Positions 1 through 15,738 of a DNA stretch of 64,000 bases are shown piece by piece. Made by a program: the position numbers and the translations under genes. Source of the DNA: Haematococcus lacustris (Eukaryota > Chlorophyta > Chlorophyceae > Chlamydomonadales > Haematococcaceae); NCBI GenBank assembly GCA_030144725.1, contig JASKMD010000019.1, forward strand, positions 2,954,001 through 3,018,000, in the 5' to 3' direction. Positions within the stretch are counted from its first letter, which is position 1, and each line of letters begins with the position of its first letter. The notes under the pieces were generated by a model. It searched no databases and was not told the DNA's origin. It saw only the letters and a program-made list of their open reading frames with translations.

Positions 1-3000
1 AGCGCTGTGTCGGGCTGGTGGGGGAGAGACAGTGACATAGGTGAGCGCTGCACTGCCCAGGGGTGTGCAGCAGGTCAGTATCCCAGGCAGGGTGTTCTGG
101 GCAGTGTGAGGCAGCTGGGCAGTGAGGGTATTCTTGTTGGTTGCGCTGTGGCTCAGTGGCTGGGTCAGGGGTGGGGGTTCAAATCCTGACAGCCCCAGCC
201 CTGCCATTAGCTGCCCTCCCTGTAGCTGCCCATGCCACTGAACATGCTTTTGAGGGGAGAGTGTGAGGGGTGAGAGAAGGGGTGGGTGGGTGGGCGGGTT
301 TGCGAGGGCAAGGGAAACAGTGACGGTAGTGGGTCACGAAGGGAGGCAGCAGCAGGTGTACGGACCATGACACCAGACCCCCCTTGTTTGGTCAGTGCCT
401 TTTATGCACGCAGCCAGGGTGCGGCTGCACCGTGGAGGGGTTGAGCGGCCAGGCGCCAGGGTCCCATGCCCAGGCGTTGGCTCACACGCAGCTCCTCCTC
501 AGCAGCCTCCCCAGCCCCAGGCTGCTGGACTGGCTGCCCCACACCCCTGCAGCCTAGTCCCCCTCCACGGTGCCAGGGCTAGGGAGGGGGGCGGCAGGGC
601 GCCTGTTTCCCTTGCCCGCAGCCTGGCTCAGCGGCTCACTGCCTCCCAGCCCTGCCGCTGCTGCGCACAGCCGCACCTGCAGGGCACAGGCCAGACAGCA
701 GGGCAGACGGCAGGGCAGAGCCAGGCCAGCGCAGCCCAGCTACAGGAGTGGCTGGGCAGGTAGCCCGGAGGCAGGGGCTGGGCAGGGAGGCAGGGGGGGC
801 CTGCTGAACGTTTGGGCCTGTGTGGGCCTGTGGGGTGGGAGGGTGCTTGGGGGGCGGTCCTCCTGCCCTCCACCGTGCCTTGCTTTGGGTGTGTCTGCAG
901 CCTGGCTGCCGGTGGCCTTGTGTGCAGATGTGGGTCTGGTGGGTGAGGTGGACTGGCGCTTCGTGCTCACGAACTACCACGCCGATCTGAGGCAGCGCCT
1001 GCCTCCGGGAGCAAGCGCGGTGCCTGTAGTGAGTGGCCGCAGGGCCGTCGCTGCGACAGCACCCCTGCTCCTTCACCCCCTGCCTGGTACCCCTTTACTG
1101 CCCCCTCCACCGCCTAGACCGGGCACCACAGCCCTGCCACTTGCCATCCTTGCTGCTGGCTGCTACCCTCCTGCACCCCCTTCCTCCTCTCCACCCCACC
1201 CTTTCCCTTCCATCCGCGTGTGACCCTCCCCCTCCCCCCTCCCCCCCCTTCCCCTCGTGTGTGCAGTCGCTGCTATACGGGGACGACAAGGTGAGGGTGC
1301 TGCGGCATGCAGCTGAAGGGCTGCGAGCTGCTGGCAAGGTCACGGAGGCTGCACCCATTATAGCGGGCTGTAAAGTACCAATTTTTTCGTAAGTGGCTTG
1401 GCTAGCAGTGCAGGCCATTCCTGATGCGCCCCTTCCCAGCCTTCCTCCCCCTCCCCCTCCCCCTCCCCCTCCCCCTCCCCCTCCCCCTCCCCCTCCCCCT
1501 CCCCCTCCCCCTCCCCCTCCCCCTCCCCCTCCCCCTCCCCCTGCCCTCTACTCAGACGGCTCCACCCTGTTGCAGCTTTACGCACCACCCCAGCGGAGTG
1601 AGGGTGGACCTGGCCTGTTCCCGGCCTGGCCAACCCATGAAGCACAAGGCGGTGGCCTTGATGCAGCAGCTGTGCCCCGCAGCCCTGCCCCTGCATCGCC
1701 TGGTGGGAGGGGGGGGGCAAGGGAGCAGCAGAGGAGCACGGTGCACGGGAGCACAAAGGAAGGGGGTGGCAGCAGCAGGGGCGGCAGAAGGGGTGGCAGC
1801 AGCAGGGGTGGCAGCAGGGGTGGCAGCAGCAGGGGCGGCAGCAGGAGGGCAGCAGCGACTCAGGGCCAGGCAGCCACACAGCAGATCTGGCAGGACATTG
1901 CAAGCAAAACAGCTGCAGTACCTGAGCAGAGCAGGGGAGGGGAGGGGAGTGCGCCCTTACCCCCTCACTCCTTCATGCACCAGGCCAGCTGGCCAAGACC
2001 AGTTGGTGGAGGCACGAGACAGGGGAGTGAGAGAGAGAGAGAGAGTGAGAGGGCGTCAGGGCCATGGGTCAAGGGCAGCAGAGCGCTGGCTGGTGCTGCA
2101 GGTCAAGATGTGGGCCAAGGCCCATGGCGTCAACTGTGCTAGGGATCACACTTTCAACACCTGGTCCCTCACACTCATGGTGAGCAGCCTTCTGGTCACA
2201 CCACCACCTCCTGGTCACACCTTGACCTTGATCTCCCCCCGAAAGCATCGCCCCCCCACCCCAGCGCTGGTTGGCCTAATCAGGCACCAACCACAGCCCT
2301 GCTCCTGCTCCTCCTGCTGCCCAACCCAGCCCCGCCGCCCGCCCCCCGCCCCCCACCTGTTGCCCTGCTGCTGCCCAGGTCCTCTTCAGCCTGCAGAGCA
2401 GCCAGGCCCCGCGCCTGCCCGCCCTGCGCACCCTGTTTGGCTCGGGTCTCCTCACGGTCCCCAGCGACCCAGGAGCCTGGCGGCTGCTTGACCCCAGGGC
2501 TGAGCTGGCCCCAGAACGGCTGGCTGCCTACCAGCAGGCGGCTGAGGCCTGGTGGGTGCCCAGTTGCAGGGGGAGGGGGCCGCATGCTGGGAGGGCGGAG
2601 GGAAACGAACAAAACTCCCCCTGCAGCCCCCTGCTGACCTGCTCCCTGGGCCACTACCCACCCACCTACCCAAGACCAGCAGCTGGCTCCCAGCCCCCTG
2701 CCCACTAACGAGGTTGCGGTCAGGTTGTTGAGGTGGAGAAGAGGAAGAACTGCACCACTACTGCCATCACGCGCTGCCACCACATATTTGCAAAAGGGCT
2801 GGCCCTCGGCCCCCTCTTTGTCACGGAAAGGCTTGTGCCCGCCTGGACTTGATCCCCGTACCTGCCAGCTGTAGCTGTGGTTGTGGCCAGTGGGCAGCCT
2901 GGGTGTGGGGGAGAGGGCTGCCTGCTGTGTGATCCGGCTACTCTGTGCGGCGATCAGGCTGATTCACCACCTTCTCAGCAGCGTTGGGTGTGATGGTGTG

Positions 3001-6000
3001 CCTCGAAGGTGTGACCGTGGCGGCTGCTTGCAGGTGTGATCAGGCCACGCTGCAGGGGCCCTGGGCGGCGGAGCAGCGCCCCCCCTGCAGCCTGCTGCAG
3101 GCGCTGCACTGGTTCTTCTGCCTTTACTCGCAGCTGTTCGACCGCTGGAGAGAAGGGAGGGAGAGGTGGGGGCTGTGGAGGGGGGGGTGGAGGGAGGGGT
3201 GAAGGGAAGGCCCTGGCCCTGGCCCTGGCCCTGGCCCTGGCCTGGCCCCTGCCCGTGCCCGAGTGTCATGGTTGGTCAGCTTGCTGTGCAGGTGGCTGCG
3301 GGTGAGTGTGTGGGAGGGCCGGCGCTGGTCCGCCCCCTTCCCCCTGGACTACCTGGTGCCCATTGAGGACCCCTTTGAGGTGGAGGAGAACACAGCCCGC
3401 AGCCTGGGCACGGAAGTGAGGGGGTGGGGCCGGGCGGGGTGGGTGGGGCGCGGGGCGGGGCGGGCTGAACGCCCAGGTGTAAGCGACAGGTGCAGGTCGC
3501 AGTTCCCTCCTACCCTTATCTTGAGGCTGTGGTGCTGGTGCTGTGCGGGCGCAGGACAAGGACGACATCCAGTTGTTGTATGTGGCCGACCTGCTGCAGC
3601 AATCCCTGGTGGTGCTGGACAGGGCAGTGGCGCCTACAGCCGGCCCTGAAGGTGCGACCGTAGGGCAGGGAAGCGGGGGAAGGGAAGGGCGCCAACAGCT
3701 GGCCCTGAGGGCGAGGGGGTATGGCATGGGACCTCGGCATGCATGGGGGGCAGGGCAGCATCGGCTAGCCTTGTCTGCTTGGCCTGGCCCCTTGATGTTG
3801 CGGTGGTGCCGGGCAAGCCTGCGATGGTGCTGCACACTCACAGCCACACTGCCTAACCTGCCTGGCAGTCACCCCAGCTGTCCACAACACCTCCACCCTC
3901 CACCCTCCACCCTCCACCCTCCACCCTCCACCCTCCACCCTCCACCCTCCACCCTCCACCCTCCACCCTCCACCCTCCACCCTCCACCCTCCACCCTCCA
4001 CCCTCCACCCTCCACCCTCCACCCTCCACCCTCCACCCTCCACCCTCCACCCTCCACCCTCCACCCTCCACCCTCCACCCTCCACCCTCCACCCTCCACC
4101 CTCCACCCTCCACCCTCCACCCTCCACCCTCCACCCTCCACCCTCCACCCTCCACCCTCCACCCTCCACCCTCCACCCTCCACCCTCCACCCTCCACCCT
4201 CCACCCTCCACCCTCCACCCTCCACCCTCCACCCTCCACCCTCCACCCTCCACCCTCCGCAACAGATACCTTTAATGACCGTTGATGCCCCTCCTGCATT
4301 GTTGGCACCCGTTGCCCATGAGGCCTCAACCTCCAAGCCAACTGTTCTTGACACGTATTGCGGTACCCAGCAGCTGACCTAAGACCAGTGTTGCCCAGCA
4401 GTGCTGGCAGATGTGCCCTGAGGTCGTGGCCGGCCCTACCAGCTGACAGTCTTCCTGCAGTGCTGCCAGACGTTTGGCGCGATGTCTGCACCACACTCCC
4501 CTACTGCCCAGGCCCTACTGCTCAGGCCCTTGTCACCAAGCAGCCATACCAGGCTGACGCTTGTTGGGGCTTAGGGTTAGGGTTTTGTATCGATGTGAAC
4601 CCACCATCACATGCCCGTGTGGCTACAGATGTGCATCCTGATGGTGGGTTTACACCGCTATTGCTCTTAGCACAACCCAACTGCATTATAATGGTGCATT
4701 TACCATGTGGCTGCAGATGCGGCCCGGGCCTGGGTGTGGCTGTTTGGTGCCGCGGGCGTGCAGCTGGTGGCGGCTCAGGGCGGCCAAGCAGCCCTGCAGG
4801 CCCTGGGCCTGGGCCCCTGCTTCACCCGCCTGACCGCGGCTGTGTCAGCGCAGGGGGCAGCGGAAGCGCAGCCACCAGAGAACGGGCAGGAGGTGGCAGC
4901 AGGAGATGAAGGACGAGACCAGGAGCCTGAACAGGACACGGGGCAGCAGCTGGAGCAGGTGGCGGGCGGGGCAGAGGGCAAGGTGGAGGTGCTGCGCAAC
5001 ATGGAGTTGGACCGGTAGGGGCTGCTGCTGGTCCTGCCACCACACACCGCACACACCCCACCCCCCACCCCTAACCCCTGACCCTGACCAAGCAGATACC
5101 CTGCCCTGCGCCGCGTCAAGCCTGCACAGCTGTGCCTGCGCCTGCCCACTGCCATCCCCTAACTGCCGCTTCCACCCCTTCTTAGTTGCTGCATCGCTGC
5201 CGTGACCTGCCTGGCTGCGCCCGCCCACTGCCGCCCCACCCGTTTGATCCAAGCTCCCGCGCGTGCTTAAGAGCTGCACTGCTGCCGTGACCTGCCTGCC
5301 TGCAGCCTGCTGTTGCCTCTCATAGGCCTGGAGGGCAAGCCCCTGACCTGGCAGGAGTACCAGCAGGCAGAGCTGACCAAGAGGCCACCGCAGATGCAAC
5401 TGCGCCAGGAGCAGCGCAGGGTGGGGAGCTGCTGCAGGATAGGCTCCCCCCTCCCCTCCCCCTCCCCCTCCCCCTCCCCCTCCCCCTCCCCCTCCCCCTC
5501 CCCCTCCCCCTCCCCCTCCCCCTCCCCCTCCCCCTCCCCCTCCCCCTCCCCCTCCCCCTCCCCCTCCCCCTCCCCCTCCCCCTCCCCCTCCCCCTCCCCC
5601 TCCCCCTCCCCCTCCCCCTCCCCCTCCCCCTCCCCCTCCCCCTCCCCCTCCCCCTCCCCCTCCCAGCCTGTGCTCTTTTCCTGTGAACCTGGCTGCAGAG
5701 TGCCCCACCTCCCCCAGCCCACTATCCCTTTCAGCAAAGGGCAGGAGGGCCGAGGCAGGCTCCACCTCATAGGAGGGGGCCGCAGGAGGTGCACCAGCTG
5801 CGGGGTCAGGCTGGCAAAGGCCCCCCAGCCCCTCCCCCACCACCTCACAACAGGCAACAGCAGCTGCAGCCCCACCCCGCCCCCCCACCACCACCGAGAC
5901 GCCTACAGCCACAGCATCAGCTCCCCTTCCCAGACAACAAGCAGTTGCCACCAGAACTGCCAAATGACCAACAACCTAACCTACCTCAACCGCTAGTCCA

Positions 6001-6822
6001 ACAGCTGCCACAGCAGGCTGATGCCCAGCCCCTGCCCCACAGCCACCCACTCCTTGGGCCTCCCAATGCTCGTGGGACAGGTGGGCTGAAGGGCGAGGGG
6101 GCAGCGGCAGCAGGGGGAGGTCAGGGCCCGCCCCCCCCGACCCCCACCTACCCTGACTTACCTCGCGGCCTGCCCCCCAACATCCTCATGGCTCTGCAGC
6201 ATGGCCAGCAGCAGGCAGCAGCGCAGCGCATGGCTGGCGCACCTCACCTGCTGCACCTGAAGCAGCAGCAGCAGCAGCAGCAGGCACAGCAGCAGTTGGC
6301 GCAGCAGCGGCAGCAGCAGTTGCAGCAGCAGCAGTTGTGGCAGCAGCAGCAGCAGCAGGCGATGCTGGGTCAGCATAACGGGCAGCAGCAGGCTCAGCCC
6401 CCCCTGACCTCACCTCTGTTGCCGTGGCTTGAGCACCAAGGCCCTCCACAGGGCCCACATCCTCACCCCCACCCCCACCCCCACCCCCACCCCCACCCCC
6501 ACCCCCACCCCCACCCCCACCCCCACCCCCACCCCCACCCCCACCCCCAGGGCCTGCTCCCCCCCGCCCTCGACGGCCAGGCAGCCCCTGGCGCTGCGGC
6601 TGGGCCTTGGCCTGTGGCGCTTCAGTTTGGCTCCCTGCCCCCCAACTTCCACCTCCACCTGGACCAGCTGATGCAGCAGCTGCACATGAGTGAAGGCGGC
6701 AGCCAACCTCACCAACTCCTGCCCCACCACCAGCACCTGCTGCAGCTCCAGCAGCAACCACACCTCCAGCAGCAGCAGCAGCAGCAGGCATTTATACAGC
6801 AGCAACACCACTACCAACAGAT

Positions 6823-6859
<37 letters not shown>
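1..6859 (+). CDS. URT1/HESO1-type terminal uridylyltransferase (nucleotidyltransferase), 5' partial
   Basis: Template-independent RNA 3' nucleotidyltransferase of the Cid1 / plant HESO1-URT1 family, expected to add uridines to RNA 3' ends. Exons by splice signals and phase: 1-40 (partial), 928-1028, 1267-1388, 1576-1702, 2060-2179, 2379-2551, 3034-3165, 3292-3415, 3555-3651, 4717-5014, 5306-5420, 5786-6859; together 2523 nt, 840 codons plus TAG. The first exon reads SAVSGWWGRDSDI and the next begins with the Asp split across the intron, giving the catalytic D-x-D. The third Asp lies in VRVDLAC (exon from 1576). Further family motifs are LVLQVKMWAKAHGVN, FNTWSLTLM, LLQALHWFFCLYSQLFDRW and the PAP-associated signature IEDPFEVEENTARSLGT. 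After about residue 340 comes a Gln-, Pro- and His-Pro-rich tail (5786-6859), probably disordered. The start codon is left of the window. Exon edges are inferred; the family call is firm, the exact substrate is not. Confidence 0.85.
1439..1543. repeat. (CCCCCT)n intronic hexanucleotide array
   Basis: About 17 copies of a 6-bp pyrimidine unit in the intron between the exons ending at 1388 and starting at 1576 of the uridylyltransferase gene. It gives false open frames on both strands. Confidence 0.95.
3891..4258. repeat. (CCACCCT)n intronic 7-bp array
   Basis: About 52 nearly perfect copies of a 7-bp unit inside the long intron 3652-4716 of the uridylyltransferase gene. Because 7 is not a multiple of 3, all frames stay open across it, which creates spurious long ORFs. 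The coding (+) strand is C-rich, so the template strand is G-rich. Confidence 0.95.
5448..5664. repeat. (CCCCCT)n intronic hexanucleotide array
   Basis: About 35 copies of the same hexamer as at 1439-1543, in the last intron (5421-5785) of the uridylyltransferase gene. Two arrays of one unit in one gene suggest either shared origin or strong local bias. Confidence 0.95.
6461..6549 (+). repeat. In-frame His-Pro dipeptide repeat within the last exon
   Basis: About 15 copies of a CCCCAC-type hexamer, here inside the coding frame, giving a run of alternating His and Pro. It is followed by Gln tracts encoded by CAG at 6264-6360 and 6771-6856, the last running to the TAG stop. This is the only large hexamer array in this gene that is exonic. 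Confidence 0.85.
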
Positions 6860-6862
<3 letters not shown>

Positions 6863-7993
6863 CGGCAGCAATAGCAGCAGCAAGCGCAACAGCAGCAGCA
6901 GCAGCAGGAGTATGTGGTACAGTGTAGTGCCCCCTTGAGCTGTCAACAGCTTAGTCAGTGCGTGCCAGTCATGCCAACTCTGAGCCATAGCCCTGTCACA
7001 TGGATCAGGCAGGAGTGTGGGTGGTAGGCGTGTGTGAGGTCACTCCATACAGACAAAACACTGCCCCTGGTGAGGCCCTCATGGCTCTGCCTCTGTGTTG
7101 GTACTTGTTGCCCGCTGAGCTGATGACGCTGGGAACTGGTGCCGTGTGCTTGGCTTCCCCCCCCTCCTGCAGTTAGGGTTGCTGGCTAGACTTCCATATC
7201 GAGGTACCTGCTGCTGCCACCCTGGCATCACTGAAACATGTTTGATGCCATGACTGGTGCCTCTGCTGTAGCCTGATGCTGCCATCTCTCCTTAGTCACT
7301 ATAACGACTTCCGTCCCCTGGGCCCCCGCCTTGTCCGACTCGTGCTCGACCCGCGCCCACTGAGTAACTGCGACTTCCTTGACCCCGGCTGCTCTAACCG
7401 GCAGCTTCCAATGACCAGCCCCATCGCCATCATTCTTCATCCAATCCGTACATACACAGTAACTTGCCTGATTCCGGCCACCCCGTTTCTCGTGTTCTCT
7501 TGTTTTTTTTTCCACCGAAAGCCCCCGTTTCCATTTCGCGCATCGCATTGTGCATGTTTGCGCGTTGTGGGCGGGGAGATATTAGCACTGCCGGGTACGC
7601 CGGTTTTACCCCCATCCGGAGTGAAGCCCCGGCCGCGCTCACAAAGTGCGTTTCAGGAACCTTTCTCAACGCTCCTATATCCTTTGGTAGGTAATGGTAA
7701 ACATGGTTCAGCAAGCGCGCTCAATCGAATATGCGGCTGCCGTGCGGCAGCGCTTGTTTTTGCGCGCGCTCATATTCAAATGTATGAAAAATGTCTCGTC
7801 CACCTGCAAAACTCACCCCCCGGCCGTTTGACATGGATGGCCAGCCTGCCCACACGCTAGCAGCTCATGCAGAACTAACGCAGCAGGCCACAGAGCAGCA
7901 GGGTGTGGATTTTCAGTTGAGTCGCGAACAACCGCCGCAGCTGCGAGTGGCGAATGGCAATTAAGTTGAGTCTCTCTCGAAGAACCGCCGCTG
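6860..7993. other. Intergenic, no gene recognised
   Basis: Begins with the 3' flank of the uridylyltransferase gene. No frame shows a recognisable domain. The part from about 7928 resembles sequence at about 10017, marking the start of a duplicated block interrupted by the element at 7994. Confidence 0.5.
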
Positions 7994-9232
7994 GTCACCC
8001 CGGCCATTGGCCATGCCAATCCGTGACAGGCCTGCGCATCGCACCACGCCCTAGTGGAGGATAGCGAAGGCTATCGCGGTAACTCGCGCGCGCTAAAACT
8101 CGCGTTTTAGACTGAAGCCTTGACCCCATCATTGTCCCAGTACACCGCCCGCCATTCCCGCGGACTGTGAACATGGTCGCTCGCTGCAGCCTGGGGCTCA
8201 ACTGGGTGCCACCGTACGTGGGTCGCAGGTCGAAGCGCAAGATTCCCTGGGTTGGGTCGGGACCCCTCATGGCCCGGGCCCTTCCTGACACCTGGCGCGA
8301 GACCTGCCTAACCCTGCCTCCAAGCAAGCAGAGCATCTCACTGAGGTGTTAACAGCACCGTTCGTCGACTTTATTTCACTACCGTGCACTCTGCTGAAGC
8401 CTTGACCCCATCATTCCGGGGCTTTTGTCAAGACCATTAACTTTTTGGCCAGTGGTCCTTTCCACGTGCTTCCACCTTTCACTGATAGCTGGGCGGGTCT
8501 ATATTCCGGGATGCGGTCCAGGACATGCTCCATCACCTTGTGTGTTACATACAATGACAACATGTGACAGAGGGTGATTGTGGCATGGGGCGAGCTCATC
8601 ACAGGGGGCGATTGGCGGCGTCCTCGGGGGTATCCCCGACGGGTTGGACCCTGTGCTGCCGCTGGGCGCCCTCATCGCTACATTTCCCGCACAGTGCGTG
8701 AAGTTGATACCGAAAAATGCGATGAGGCCTCCTGGGCCCCGACGTCGCGCTGCCTTGGCACACCGTAAAACGCAACGTGCCAAGCTTGTTAGTAGTGGCA
8801 GTGACAGTGCCGGAAACCTCCATTGTGGCGGGCGCCACGGACGCCACGAAAAACATGACAGTGCCATGCACCCAGCTTGCACCGACTTCAGCGAAGCGTG
8901 GCGTGACTCAGTCTCGTGGTGTAGTGACATGGCGTGGTAGCACGGCTCACTGCGATGGCCTGTGGCGCACTACGAGCCTGCCTCTTTAGTGCGAACTTTG
9001 CTACGGACGCCACGGAGCGCCTCGCCACCCTGCTCTTGTGAGTGGGTCGCTGCTTGTTTGCGCTATCTCAAGTTTCAACCTGGTGGCGGGCGGTGTACTG
9101 GGACAAGGCTTCAGTCCAAAACGCGAGTTTCAGCGCGCGTGACTTACCGCGATAGTTTCAGCTACCCTTCATTAGCGCGTGGTGCGATGCGCAGGCCTGT
9201 CACGGATTGGCATGGCCAATGGCCGGGGTGAC
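7994..9232. mobile_element. Non-autonomous DNA transposon, long TIRs, 6-bp TSD CCGCTG
   Basis: Both ends start with GTCACCCCGGCCATTGGCC (left, then its reverse complement on the right). The inverted similarity continues inward for about 150 bp (roughly 7994-8150 against 9075-9232), with a small indel near 8125. The flanks carry a perfect direct duplication CCGCTG at 7988-7993 and 9233-9238. The interior has no transposase-like frame. It is the same family as the element at 22762-23725, which has a similar terminus and also a 6-bp duplication. The superfamily is not certain. Confidence 0.85.
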
Positions 9233-10214
9233 CCGCTGCGTCAACTTAGACATGAGCAAGACTATAATATACATAGCCGTACACAGCAAAACATCGAGAC
9301 GCAGCATGGCGTCACCCTAAGCTGGCTACTATGGCACAAAACCTCACAGAGCAGTCCCTGCAAAATGCTGGATTTGACATGGGCAAAAAACATATCGGAA
9401 CATAAAATATCAGACAAGGCCAGCGATTTCTGACTCAGCGATCATGGCTGGCGTATGTTATTAGTAACATCCGGCGCACATGACTGCCCCATGGGTTCCC
9501 TGAATCCCCATCCTTCTATGAGCCCCTGCACTTTTCCACAACAGATATTAGTTGGTGTGCGTCCCTAACCTAGGAGTCGCAAGAACCCTACCCTATGCAT
9601 GACTTTCTCGCACACACATCCCCTTTGGTGGTCAGGCAGCGCCCCCAACATGGGGTTGGTGATATGCATGCAAGTACTCTCTCAAAATACTGCATCGTTT
9701 TCGATAGCGTCTGTCACATTGGTAGCTGCAAATCAATGCGCGTCATCTGACCATCAGCGCAAGCGGTTGCGTTCTTCGCGCCTCACCGCTGGTCTGCATG
9801 ATCTGCCGGGCCTGGCTAGATTCAGGCCGAGCCTCGAGCTCACGGTCAACTTCACTGTCCGAGGCATTTGATTTGCCTTGCTTAACTTTGCGCTGCATTT
9901 GCGCTGTGCATCACTAATTACTTTTTGACTTCGTTACTTTTATTTTTCTGTGTTCATGATGAACTTCATCGCCAATTCTATGTAGTTTACACAGTATTTT
10001 ATCAAACGAGGATTGACAGCTGCGAGTGACGAATGGCAATAAATTCAAGGCTACTGGCACAACACCTCACAGAGCGGTTACTTCAAAACTTGGGAAAAGA
10101 AAATATGTGTCCCTTTCACATGGGAAAAGAAAATATCGGGACAGAAGATATCAGACAAAGCCAGCAATTCCCGACACAGCGACCATGGCTGGCGTATGTT
10201 ATTAGTTACATCCG
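9233..10214. other. Intergenic; partial duplication of the methyltransferase 5' region
   Basis: About 9320-9493 is a diverged copy of about 10049-10226, the segment leading into the methyltransferase start, including the start codon context ATGACTGCCCCAT. About 9625-9790 resembles about 33800-33950, a dispersed repeat containing CGCCCCCAACATGGGGTTGG. No additional gene was recognised. Confidence 0.65.
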
Positions 10215-15598
<5,384 letters not shown>

Positions 15599-15636
15599 CC
15601 AGACGAGACCAGTCCAGACCTGAGCGGTGAAGGTTG

Positions 15637-15738
15637 CATCCCTGACCCTGACCCTGACCCTGACCCTGACCCTGACCCTGACCCTGACCCTGACCCTGAC
15701 CCTGACCCTGACCCTGACCCTGACCCTGACCCTGACCC
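15637..15738. repeat. (CCCTGA)n array just downstream of the methyltransferase
   Basis: About 17 copies of a hexamer beginning about 40 bp after the methyltransferase stop. It resembles but does not match green-algal telomere repeats. Confidence 0.93.

Noticed and set aside
140..190. tRNA gene on the plus strand
   Set aside because: Sequences like an A-box (TGGCTCAGTGG) and a B-box (GGTTCAAATCC) are present but only 27 bp apart, too close for a complete tRNA, and no acceptor stem pairs. It lies in an intron; at most a tRNA-derived remnant.
3543..4494. Overlapping ORFs with Leu-His-Pro-Pro or Trp-Arg-Val-Glu-Gly-Gly repeats
   Set aside because: 7-bp intronic array read in several frames; the true exon here is only 3555-3651.
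4568..4590. Interstitial telomere (TTAGGGTTAGGGTTTTG)
   Set aside because: Only two to three degenerate units; too short to claim a telomere remnant. The TAGGG run at 12285-12303 is likewise just a short repeat.
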